A DNA stretch of 64,000 bases from Erigeron canadensis. Lineage: Eukaryota > Streptophyta > Magnoliopsida > Asterales > Asteraceae. Location of the stretch: the NCBI RefSeq assembly GCF_010389155.1, contig NC_057764.1:43470275-43534274 (forward strand), in the 5' to 3' direction. Below, piece after piece: positions 12,608 to 21,583 of the stretch (positions are counted from its first letter, which is position 1; the number at the start of each line of letters is the position of its first letter). A model generated the notes under the pieces. That model made no database searches. It was not told the DNA's origin and worked only from the letters and a program-made list of their open reading frames with translations. Made by a program: the position numbers and the translations under genes.

Positions 12608-13295
12608 TGTTGGAATATGATCACATAAAATGAACGTATGTCCGAAAAGTATTTAAGTCTACGGGGTCACACCTCAACGTGAATGTAACTATAAATTGAT
12701 TAATATATTAAATGTAATTTATTAATTAATTTGATCACGAAAAACTAACGGAGGTTCGTTAAAAGAGTTAAAAGTTAACGGTACTTAACTAACGGACTTA
12801 ACGGAGAAGAGTTGGAATTAGGAAACAATTAGGAAACCCCTCTAGAATGTTCTAGGGGGGGGGGGGGACGGTCGACCAAAGGGTTCCAAAACCCTTAAAC
12901 TTGGCCATTAAGTTTCCTAAGCCTATAAATAGAAGCCTAGGTTAATTGTTTTTCACACACAATTAATTAGGTTTTCTAAAACCCTAAAAATCTCTTCTCT
13001 CTTCCTCTCTCTTGCTTCGGTCGACTACCACAAGGAAAAAAGGGTTTTTGGTTTTTGCTTGGGTCGAAATTAGTAGCTAGAAACAAAGGGTTGTTCGGTT
13101 CGTGATTAAGTACTAGCATACATACGTTCCAACGTTGAGTGTGCAATCGTAGAGAGGTTAATTTAAACCTTGTTCTTATCTTCAATCTCTCCATTATAAG
13201 GTACATCTTCTATACTTTGGTTAATTAATTAAACTACATAGATCTTGTCTTCCGTTGCGTGCTTTGTGATTTGTTGTGATAATTAGTTATATAAC
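12608..13295 (+). repeat. 5' LTR of the outer element (first part)
   Basis: It starts TGTTGGAATATG and carries CCTATAAATAGAAG (TATA core 12924-12931) as a likely LTR promoter. A run of 13-14 G lies at about 12856-12869. It breaks off at ATAAC (13291-13295), the target site of the inserted solo LTR. The last six bases, CCAACA, lie 23.8 kb away at 37121-37126. Total reconstructed length is about 694 bp. Confidence 0.82.
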
Positions 13296-13348
13296 AGTAA
13301 CGACACAACTCGATTAATAGAAAAATAAGGATTTTTTTTTTATATGTG

Positions 13349-13472
13349 CCCACTGCGCCGCAGTGGGTGGATGCAATCCCCATTGCGCCGCAGTGGAAGT
13401 GACATGCTCCCTGGACCGAGAATCCCCACTGCGCCGTAGTGGGTAAAATTACCTCCACTGCGCCGCAGTGGG
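13349..13472. repeat. Four GC-rich palindromes (CCCACTGCGCCGCAGTGGG type)
   Basis: Copies lie at 13349-13367 (perfect arms), 13378-13396 (one arm base changed), 13425-13443 (one change) and 13455-13472. Each can fold into a short hairpin with CCCACTGC/GCAGTGGG arms. The surrounding DNA is AT-rich, so the cluster stands out. It lies in the 5' part of the solo LTR. Confidence 0.85.
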
Positions 13473-14017
13473 CCCCAGTTCAGCAACACCAAAAATCGTT
13501 AGGTGCTTAACCAAACTTACAGACTACCAAAATCAAACCAAACTTCGTAATACAACATTTCTAAGTTCAAATAAGTTTTCGACTCAGAAATACGCAAGGT
13601 AAAAGTATCCGTTGACCAAACATTCACTTTACCACCAAATGGGTCAATCACCCGAGTTGACATCTTACAAATGACGACGTACAAAATTAGAAATTTTGGC
13701 ATGACCCATTCGTAAAATCATCATCCAAACCTGTTACGGATTATGAGTTTCTCCAAAACGCGTTTAAACAAAATCAATATATTACAACTACAAAACGACA
13801 CATTTAAAATACCCAAAAACTCGAGTCCAACACTAGACATCATAATAATTCTCCAAAAAGACATAACAAGTGTACAAAGCGCCGATAGTTCAAAGGGGTC
13901 ACTATGGGTCCTATTACCAATACCATTATCCGCATTTAACCAAAGCAACCCATATCCATTAAGCATCTTTAACTTCAATCTTTACAATACTTACTTTCTT
14001 CCGCATCCAGGACAACC

Positions 14018-14025
14018 TATAAAAG
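14018..14025 (+). promoter_or_regulatory. TATA box of the solo LTR
   Basis: TATAAAAG in an AACCTATAAAAGGGTAAAC context, about 65 bp upstream of the Sirevirus insertion. It is the most likely promoter core of the split LTR; the downstream transcribed part of that LTR now lies beyond 35220. Confidence 0.55.
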
Positions 14026-14090
14026 GGTAAACAACTAAAAGAATAAGCTAAACGCTTAGTGAATGCATACATTAATAATCGAATACAAAT

Positions 14091-15056
14091 TGTTAGGTCC
14101 AGTTTAAGCTAAACTGGAGCTCTCCAGTGACATCTGGAGAGCATGAGGAATTGTCCGAAATATTAGAAGTCCAGTTGCATTGTACAGGTTTAGCAACTGA
14201 TGACTTCCTCCAGTTGAGATCAGAAGACTAAAATCTGAAAACCTTCCAGTTGAAGTCAAAGACAACAAATGGAAGATAGAGATTGGCAATGGCAGCGAAG
14301 CCCAGTTGACAATCTACCAGATCAATCAACTGGAGAATCCTCCAGTGTAAATGCTCTTACAAAGCTTTACACTGATTACGAGGAGGACCTTTTTACTCTA
14401 CATCCTTTTAACCGGACAATGATATTGTCTTTGGATAAAGATACAAAGATGTAGAGTGGTTGAATAAAGTAACCTTTTGTCTTACTTTATTTAACACACA
14501 CAAAGGATTATTTAAACAATACTTTTGTGTGCTGTCAACCATATTTGTACGTCGAAGTTGAGATCCCCATGCTCAATCTTCGACTATAAATAGAGGTCCT
14601 TGCACAAGCTGTTAAAAAAACTTTGCAAATACATATATTCTGCAATATTGGTGAACTTGTGCAATATTCTCTCAATCGCAAAGAGAAACATTTCACAACT
14701 CTAAGTGTTTCGATTGTTTAGGAGAATTTCCAAGTTTAGATCAATTGTAATTCATGGGTTGTTAGGATATTTACATTCTTGTATTATCTTGGTTCCGCAA
14801 CAACCTTGTATTTTATTTAAACAAGTAATAAATAAAATACACTTGAAAATTACATATTGTCTCACCAGTTTATATACTCGTCATTTATATTATTGCATGT
14901 ATTAATATTTTGTCACCTTAATACTTAATTCCAGTTAACCTGGTACACGATCATCTAAACTGGTCACATCCAGATTAATTGATCGTGTTGCAAAGTTCAC
15001 TCACCATCGACATAGAGGTGTCTTCAGCACCCATCTAGTAATAGTTGGGACTAAAA
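14091..15056 (+). repeat. Sirevirus 5' LTR
   Basis: 966 bp starting TGTTAGGTCC. Its first 52 bases hold two hairpins: CCAGTTTAAGCTAAACTGG at 14099-14117, and 9-bp arms GCTCTCCAG/CTGGAGAGC at 14119-14142. CCAGT/ACTGG words recur about ten times in the first 260 bp. The TATA box is at 14585-14592, and overlapping AATAAA signals lie at 14827-14836. The end ACTAAAA is fixed by comparison with the 3' LTR, which is followed by the CAAAT duplication. Confidence 0.92.
14585..14592 (+). promoter_or_regulatory. TATA box of the Sirevirus 5' LTR
   Basis: TATAAATA in the context CGACTATAAATAGAGG, about 470 bp before the LTR end. Equivalent boxes are at 26076-26083 (middle LTR) and 34744-34751 (3' LTR). 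Transcription would be expected to start about 30 bp downstream. Confidence 0.75.
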
Positions 15057-15058
15057 AG

Positions 15059-15070
15059 TGGTATCAGAGC
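15059..15070 (+). other. Primer-binding site (initiator tRNA-Met type)
   Basis: TGGTATCAGAGC lies two bases after the 5' LTR. This is the standard plant Copia site complementary to the 3' end of initiator methionine tRNA, used to prime minus-strand DNA synthesis. Confidence 0.92.
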
Positions 15071-15114
15071 AGGCAGGTTGAATTGTTTCAATTCTATAAC
15101 CTAGGTCTGCTTCG

Positions 15115-17382
15115 ATGGCTGCTGAAGGTGAGAATGGTTCTGGTCCTAATGAATCTAATCCTAATATTACTACTCCTTTAAATACTAACCCTCCTCCTCC
15201 TCCTCCAACTCCTGGAGCTAACCACGTTCATGTACATTACTCCAACTCTCCTGTTCCCAAATTCGATGGGAATGGTGAGACATTTGGTACATGGAAAGCT
15301 AGAATGCTCTTGCATTTTGGTGGGATAGAGAGGTATATGTTGAAAATCCTTAAGGATGGACCATATATTCCCATGTCCAGTGGTGTTAGCCCTCTTCTCG
15401 ATCCCACTGGGAGAAGAGGCACCAGGGAGAAATCTGAAGAACATTGGTCAGATGAGGATCGTAGATTGGTTGATCTTGATACCAAATTGAAAAACATGAT
15501 TCTTTCTGCTATACCTGAGGAACTAATTCCTACCCTTGTGGTATTTTCTAGTGCAAAATCTATGTGGGATGAATTAGTTCTCCAGTTTGAAGGAGGAAAT
15601 GACACAATTGTCACTAGAAAGGTTGCTCTCAACAAGAAGTATGAATCCTTCTTTGCTATTCCCAATGAAAGTTTAACTGGTACTTATACCAGATTTACTG
15701 GGCTAATTAATCAACTTAGAGGCTTGGGAGTGGAGAAGGATAAGGATATTCTTCTTGAAAAATTCTGTGATGTTTTGCCATCCAAATGGGCACACATGGT
15801 TCTTGTCTTAAGACAAGGAAAGACCTTGCATAGCCACACTCTTGCCTCTCTTTATGGAGCCTTCAGATTCACTGAAGATAATGATGCTGCAAGATTACTG
15901 GCTGAGCAAGATGCTTTAAACCATGCTCAGAGTTCCAAGGCTGCCAACTTTTCTGGGCAACCTTGTGCTGCTTTAATGTCTACTGAGAATGTCCAGTCAC
16001 ATTCTATGAAGGAAATGTTAAACAACTTTTTGAACTCTGGCCTAACCACTAATCTCAGTGATGGTTGTGAGGAAACTGACGATGATGATCTGGTTGCCAT
16101 GATTGCTAAAACCTTTAATAGGTTTAAGCATAAATCTAATCGATTTAATGGGTCCAATAATGCTTCCAATTCAATCTCAATGGATAAGGCTAATCTTACC
16201 TGCTATAAATGTGGTAAGAAAGGCCATTTCATGAAGGAATGCAGATCTAGTCAGATGAACAACCAAACTGGTCCTATTGTCCCAAACTTTGTTAAAACTG
16301 ATGATTATAAGGCCAAATACAAGAAACTTAAGGCCCAGATTGCTCTCATGTCTCTTGAACAAAATAATGAGAAAGAAAAGAACAAGTGCATGATGGCTCA
16401 AACTGAAGGGAAATGGGAACTCTCTGATGATTCATCTGATGATGATGAAGAAGAGATTAGAGATATGTGTTTCATGGCATTGGAGAGTCAACAACCAGTG
16501 GTGAAGGATGATGTTGTATCTGGAAGATGGGTTGATATCATTTTAAAGAAGGTAAGGGATTATGATATCGAAATTGATTCAGAACTGAAACTGGATATTG
16601 CTGAAGCATTGAATGATGACTTGTTATTTGTTGAAACCATGAGAACTGACTGTGAAAGATATTTAGAAACTGTTTTGGTTGAATTAAACAACATGAAAAG
16701 TCAAGTAAATGATTTGCAAAGTGTCCAGTTGGCTCTTAAAGAGTCAGATTTGAAAAACGAGGCATTGGTAAGAGATAACCAAAAACTGAAATTTGATCTT
16801 GAAAAAGAACATATGGTTATTAATTCTTGGGTTCAAGCATCTGGTAAAAATTATGACGCTTTTTCTAAAACCATTGATGCTCAAAAAACTGCCTGGAAAT
16901 CTGGTGATCTTCAGATGGCAGCTGTTTTACCCACAATTCACCAATTGCCAGAATCTGTTAAAGTTGAAACACCTTATGATTCCTCTGGCACAATCAAATC
17001 TGAATCCACTAAGACCAACCCTGTTGAGGTCAAAACTGGAGCCAAGAAGGCTAAAGCTCCAGTTAAAAAGGAATCTGGTGACAATCCTTTACCTCATAAG
17101 TCAAGTGAGTCCTCAACTCTAAAGACTAAAACCCCCGCTGAGCCAAAGTCCAAAGGCCAGCAGCCTGAAGAAAAAAACATTTTGGTAAAAATGGAAAATC
17201 AAATCCAAAATTTGTCAAGGCAGGTACAAAGTTGTACTGCCAGAATTAAGAATTTGGAAGGAGGTGCATCCTCTTCAGTTGTAAAACAAAATGTCAAAAC
17301 TCCTTCTCAAAAACAAAAGATGAAACAATCTGCTCAAAAGGAGCAAACTTTGAAAAGAAAAAGGAAATCAATGTTCCACTAA
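15115..17382 (+). CDS. gag: Sirevirus Gag (capsid/nucleocapsid polyprotein)
   Basis: A 755-residue frame starting 45 bp after the primer-binding site, with ATGGCTGCT as a good plant start context. Residues 1-40 are rich in Asn and Pro. Residues about 45-260 look like the plant Copia Gag (UBN2-type) capsid region. A CCHC zinc knuckle, CYKCGKKGHFMKEC, occupies residues 363-376 and would bind the element's RNA. An acidic DDSSDDDEEE patch follows, then a coiled-coil-like segment and a long Lys-rich tail. The frame ends at TAA 17380-17382. A different frame stays open from there to a TAA at 17520-17522 and encodes a tail ending KKRWVHKNN, typical of Sirevirus Gag ends, so a one-base indel in the A-rich stretch before 17382 probably changed the C-terminus. 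Confidence 0.9.
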   Translation: MAAEGENGSGPNESNPNITTPLNTNPPPPPPTPGANHVHVHYSNSPVPKFDGNGETFGTWKARMLLHFGGIERYMLKILKDGPYIPMSSGVSPLLDPTGRRGTREKSEEHWSDEDRRLVDLDTKLKNMILSAIPEELIPTLVVFSSAKSMWDELVLQFEGGNDTIVTRKVALNKKYESFFAIPNESLTGTYTRFTGLINQLRGLGVEKDKDILLEKFCDVLPSKWAHMVLVLRQGKTLHSHTLASLYGAFRFTEDNDAARLLAEQDALNHAQSSKAANFSGQPCAALMSTENVQSHSMKEMLNNFLNSGLTTNLSDGCEETDDDDLVAMIAKTFNRFKHKSNRFNGSNNASNSISMDKANLTCYKCGKKGHFMKECRSSQMNNQTGPIVPNFVKTDDYKAKYKKLKAQIALMSLEQNNEKEKNKCMMAQTEGKWELSDDSSDDDEEEIRDMCFMALESQQPVVKDDVVSGRWVDIILKKVRDYDIEIDSELKLDIAEALNDDLLFVETMRTDCERYLETVLVELNNMKSQVNDLQSVQLALKESDLKNEALVRDNQKLKFDLEKEHMVINSWVQASGKNYDAFSKTIDAQKTAWKSGDLQMAAVLPTIHQLPESVKVETPYDSSGTIKSESTKTNPVEVKTGAKKAKAPVKKESGDNPLPHKSSESSTLKTKTPAEPKSKGQQPEEKNILVKMENQIQNLSRQVQSCTARIKNLEGGASSSVVKQNVKTPSQKQKMKQSAQKEQTLKRKRKSMFH

Positions 17383-17518
17383 AACCAATTGTCTTCACTC
17401 CGGAAACTGGAGAGAACCCTCCAGTTTCCTCATCCAGTTCAACACCCAGTCAAGTACCTGGGACTTCTCAGAAGAAGTCCAGTGGACCCATCAAGAAAAG
17501 ATGGGTTCACAAAAATAA

Positions 17519-20500
17519 CTAATCAATTACTTGGGTGTGCAGGGCGATCGTAAGAAGAATATTTGGTATCTGGACAGCGCAGCTGGCCGGACTATGACCG
17601 GATGTAAGCCCCTGCTGGAAGAATTCACTGTCTGCGATGGACCAGCGGTGACATTTGGTAATGATGGAAGTGGGAAAACTGAGGGATATGGTGTTGTTGA
17701 CAATGGGCAGATTCAGTTCACTAAGGTTGCATTTGTCAATGGTTTGAAATATAACCTGATAAGTGTCAGTCAACTTTGTGATGATGGATATAGGGTACTG
17801 TTCGATATTGCTCAAGGCACTGTTTTTAACAAGGATTGGAAGGTAGTCATGATTGCACCAAGAAAAGGGAATGTGTACATGATGAACATGGAGCCTGCTC
17901 CAAAAGAGCATTGTTTCTATGTCAAGACTGATGAGGACACCAACTGGCTGTGGCATAAACGATTATCCCATCTTAACTTCAAAAATATTAACAAGTTGTC
18001 AAGAAAGCAACTAGTTGATGGGATACCCTTGTTTCCCTTTAAAAAGGAGAAGCCATGTCCAGGGTGTGAAATGGGCAAAAAGAAAAGAGCCTGTTTTAAG
18101 ACCAGGCAGAATTTCAGCATCACTGAACCTCTTCACATGCTTCATATGGATCTCTTCGGTCCAGTGAATGTTCAAACTAAAGCTGGTAAGAGATACACTT
18201 TAGTTGTGGTCGATGAATACACCAGATTTTGTTGGGTGATATTTATCAGATCAAAGAGTGATGCATCTGGTGAAATTATCTCTCTCATCAAGCGAATTGA
18301 GCTCAAGTATACCAAGAAAGTGTGTCAGTTGCGAAGTGATAACGGAACAGAATTCATGAATAAAGAATTGGAGACATTTTGCACTGACACTGGCATTTCT
18401 CAAAACTTTTCGTCAGCTCGTTCTCCAGAACAAAATGGTGTGGTTGAAAGGAAGAATCGCACATTGATTGAAGCTGCCAGAAGTATGTTATCTGAATCTG
18501 GTCTTCCCACCTGTTTTTGGGCTGAAGCTGTGGCAACTGCATGTCACACCCAAAACCGGTCAGTTTATGTCAAGAGACACAGGAAGACTGCCTATGAAGT
18601 CCTCAGGAATCGTAAACCAAATATTGGATATTTCCATGTATTTGGTTGTCCAGTTTACATTTTAAACGATTCCAGTCAGTTGGGAAAATTTGATGCAAAA
18701 GCTGACGAAGGTGTCTTTGTGGGGTATTCAAATATTAGAAAAGCCTATAGAGTTTATAATTATAGACTCCAAAAGGTACATGAGACAATTCATGTCACGT
18801 TCGATGAATCAAATGAAGCAATCAACAAAAGACCAACCCTTGATTTATCTTCAGTTGTCCCAGTTGATTTTGGTGTATCTGATCAGGTTCATCAATCAGT
18901 TAGTACACCAGAAAATGTTTCCAGACATCATGTCTTGGAACCAGTAATGGAAAAGGAGAACATGTGTGACACCTCATTTTATCCTTCTATCAGTTTTAAC
19001 CTACCTGAAAAACTGGTAATTGGATCTGATGTGCGTGCCACAACAACATCAGAACCAGTTCAAGCTTCTCCAGTTCTTCAAGATATACCTTTGTTTGAAG
19101 ATAATCATGTCAACTCTTCAGTTGACACTGATGATGAAGTTGAAGTAGTTTGGACTGATCCTCCTCCGGTTGCTGCATCTGTTGGAGATCGTCAAGTGTC
19201 TTGCACTGATGTTGTATTATACCAACCTAGTCAATACACTAAATGGACTGCTGCTCATCCCATTGAGCAGATTATTGGCAATCCAGATAGTGGGGTTCAG
19301 ACTAGAAGAGCCACAAGTGATCAATGCTTGAACGTCACCTTCTTATCACTGATTGAACCGAAGAAGATTGACGAGGCTATGGCAGATCCAAGCTGGGTTG
19401 AAGCTATGCAAGAAGAACTCAACCAGTTCGAAAGGAACAACGTTTGGGAGCTTGTTCCTTGTCCTCCAGGGTTAAAGAGAGAACCCATTGGAACGAGGTG
19501 GGTCTACCGGAACAAGATGGATGAAGATGGCAACGTTATCAGGAACAAAGCTAGATTAGTTGCCAAGGGTTATTGTCAAGCAGAAGGTGTTGATTTCGAT
19601 GAAACTTTTGCTCCAGTTGCAAGACTTGAAGCCATCAGAATTTTCCTGGCTTATGCTGCTCACTTGGAATTCAAGGTTTTCCAGATGGATGTAAAAAGTG
19701 CGTTTCTGAATGGTACATTGGAAGAAGAAGTGTATGTTACGCAGACTCCAGGCTTCATAAATGAAAAGCATCCACATTGGGTATATAGACTGAACAAAGC
19801 TTTATATGGTCTTCGACAAGCCCCAAGAGCCTGGTATGATACTCTAACTAAACATCTTCTCAAAAATGGTTTTCAAAGAGGTGCAATAGATAATACCTTG
19901 TTCATCTTGAAAGAAAAAGGTGATATCTTGCTGGTACAAATTTATGTTGATGATATTATATTTGGGTCAACTGATGATGGAATGTGTAAAAGGTTTTCAA
20001 AAATTATGTCTCAAGAATATGAGATGAGTTTAATGGGTGAATTAACATTTTTCTTAGGTTTACAAATTAAACAAACCATGGATGGTATTTTTATTAACCA
20101 AGAAAAATATGTCAGAGATTTGTTGAGAAAATACAAATTTGATTCAATCCCATCAAAAACCACACCTATTTCAGCTCCGTTAAATTTGGACTCTGACCCA
20201 AATGGAAAACCAGTGGACCAAAAAGAATATCGTGGAATGGTTGGTTCACTGATGTATCTAACCGCCAGTCGACCAGATATAATGTTTGCAACATGTTTAT
20301 GTGCCAGATTTCAGGCAAATCCAAAAGAATCACACTTGCATGCTGTTAAACGCATCTTCAGGTACCTGAAAGGGTGCCCTAGCCTTGGTCTTTGGTATCC
20401 CAAAGGCTCAGGGTTAGATCTAATGGGTTATTCAGATTCAGATCATGCAGGTTGTAAGATTGATAGAAAATCCACAACTGGTGGATGTCATTTCCTAGGG

Positions 20501-20887
20501 GGAAAACTGGTGAGTTGGACCAGTAAGAAGCAGACTTCAGTCTCAATGTCTACTGCTGAGGCAGAATACATTTCTGCGGCCAGTTGCTGTGCCCAGATTC
20601 TCTGGATCAAAAACCAGTTACTTGATTACGGCATGAAATTCACAAGAACCCCAATCTTTTGTGACAACACCAGTGCTATTGCTATATCTCACAACCCAGT
20701 GATGCACTCAAAGACAAAACATATTGATATCAGGTATCACTTCATTCGTGATCATGTTATGAAAGGAGATATTGAAATACATTTCATCCCCACTGATAAA
20801 CAGTTAGCTGATGTTTTTACAAAACCTCTTGATGAAAAGACTTTTAAACATCTCATCAGTGAACTGGGTATGTTAAATCCTCATTAA
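17519..20887 (+). CDS. pol: Sirevirus Pol polyprotein (protease, integrase, RT, RNase H)
   Basis: The frame is open from 17519, after TAA at 17516-17518, to TAA 20885-20887. Numbering from the TTG at 17531 gives 1118 residues. No ATG opens it, so it is expected as a fusion or by recoding after gag. Protease: D15-S16-A17 in [13 protein letters not shown]. The GAG-pre-integrase/zinc region has WHKRLSH and CPGC near residues 140-180. Integrase catalytic triad: D207 (MDLFGP), D270 (SDNGTEF) and E306 (ERKNRT), the Copia spacing. [23 protein letters not shown] and YVDDIIFGS with catalytic D807/D808. RNase [19 protein letters not shown] and CDNTSAI near residues 965-1050. All core catalytic residues except the protease Gly are present, so the enzyme could be active. 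The protease site is DSA rather than the usual DSG/DTG. Confidence 0.92.
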   Translation, partial: LINYLGVQGDRKKNIWYLDSAAGRTMTGCKPLLEEFTVCDGPAVTFGNDGSGKTEGYGVVDNGQIQFTKVAFVNGLKYNLISVSQLCDDGYRVLFDIAQGTVFNKDWKVVMIAPRKGNVYMMNMEPAPKEHCFYVKTDEDTNWLWHKRLSHLNFKNINKLSRKQLVDGIPLFPFKKEKPCPGCEMGKKKRACFKTRQNFSITEPLHMLHMDLFGPVNVQTKAGKRYTLVVVDEYTRFCWVIFIRSKSDASGEIISLIKRIELKYTKKVCQLRSDNGTEFMNKELETFCTDTGISQNFSSARSPEQNGVVERKNRTLIEAARSMLSESGLPTCFWAEAVATACHTQNRSVYVKRHRKTAYEVLRNRKPNIGYFHVFGCPVYILNDSSQLGKFDAKADEGVFVGYSNIRKAYRVYNYRLQKVHETIHVTFDESNEAINKRPTLDLSSVVPVDFGVSDQVHQSVSTPENVSRHHVLEPVMEKENMCDTSFYPSISFNLPEKLVIGSDVRATTTSEPVQASPVLQDIPLFEDNHVNSSVDTDDEVEVVWTDPPPVAASVGDRQVSCTDVVLYQPSQYTKWTAAHPIEQIIGNPDSGVQTRRATSDQCLNVTFLSLIEPKKIDEAMADPSWVEAMQEELNQFERNNVWELVPCPPGLKREPIGTRWVYRNKMDEDGNVIRNKARLVAKGYCQAEGVDFDETFAPVARLEAIRIFLAYAAHLEFKVFQMDVKSAFLNGTLEEEVYVTQTPGFINEKHPHWVYRLNKALYGLRQAPRAWYDTLTKHLLKNGFQRGAIDNTLFILKEKGDILLVQIYVDDIIFGSTDDGMCKRFSKIMSQEYEMSLMGELTFFLGLQIKQTMDGIFINQEKYVRDLLRKYKFDSIPSKTTPISAPLNLDSDPNGKPVDQKEYRGMVGSLMYLTASRPDIMFATCLCARFQANPKESHLHAVKRIFRYLKGCPSLGLWYPKGSGLDLMGYSDSDHAGCKIDRKSTTGGCHFLGGKLVSWTSKKQTSVSMSTAEAEYISAASCCAQILWIKNQLLDYGMKFTRTPIFCDNTSAIAISHNPVMHSKTKHIDIRYHFIRDHVMKGDIEIHFIPTDKQLADVFTKPLDEKTFKHLISELGMLNPH

Positions 20888-21583
20888 ACTGAAGAGGCCC
20901 TTCAGTTGAGGATGGTCCAGGTGATCCTTGATTGGTTGGAGATTGAACGCCTTGATGTACTCAAAGACTAGTCACTGATCAAATGGATCACATTTTTAGG
21001 GGGAAAAAGACTCAAAACATTTTTCAAATAAATTATTGAAAAATGCAACTGAAGGTCATCAGTTGAAACTGGCATCTAAATTTTCTTTTGGTTGCTAGTT
21101 TGGTCTTGTCTCAAAATGGTGGTCAGCCAGATTTCATAACGTTGTGTTTTACTTGGTGGATACTTGTGACACGTGATGTTACTCGAGTGCTAACCTCGCA
21201 CTCACGACGTCACCTGACATGTCTTACGTGTCAAGACTTTTGCTGAAATGTACTGCACTTTTTATGGGTATTGGTGAAGTTAGTGGGTGAGTGGGAATAC
21301 CAGCCGTCGTAGCATTAAATGCTTGATGGGAATTATAAATATTTTTGAATTCTCAAAATTTTGGAAAATAACTTTTTACAAATTATTTCAAATATTTGGA
21401 GACTAAAATATCTTTTCGTATATATTTTGGCAATATTTTACTGCCTATATATATACCCCACCAATATATCCGTCTCATTTACTTCTCTCAAAATTCCTTC
21501 ATTTACTCTTTCAATCATTCACAATTCGAGATCCTTTTCTCTCTTTCTTCTTTAAGTCCAAAACCCTAAATCTAAATTCACAA
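20888..21583 (+). promoter_or_regulatory. Spacer with promoter-like sequence upstream of the extra ORF
   Basis: A 696-bp non-coding stretch between pol and the extra ORF. It holds three ACGT-core motifs within about 63 bp: CACGTG 21170-21175, GACGTC 21206-21211 and TACGTGTC 21225-21232. A strong TATA box, TATATATATA in CTGCCTATATATATACCCC, follows at 21446-21455. A pyrimidine-rich leader of about 100 bp then leads to ATGGCTCC at 21584 in good context. This is the layout of a plant polymerase II promoter, suggesting a separate transcript for the extra ORF. Promoter activity is inferred only. Confidence 0.55.

Noticed and set aside
13721..14030. Overlapping frames of 85 and 95 codons in the solo LTR
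   Set aside because: They lie in LTR sequence with no recognisable domain and are cut by the Sirevirus insertion point region.
15178..15665. Antisense frames over gag (88 and 142 codons)
   Set aside because: Shadows of the strong gag coding frame. Antisense ORFs are reported in some Copia elements, but nothing here supports one.
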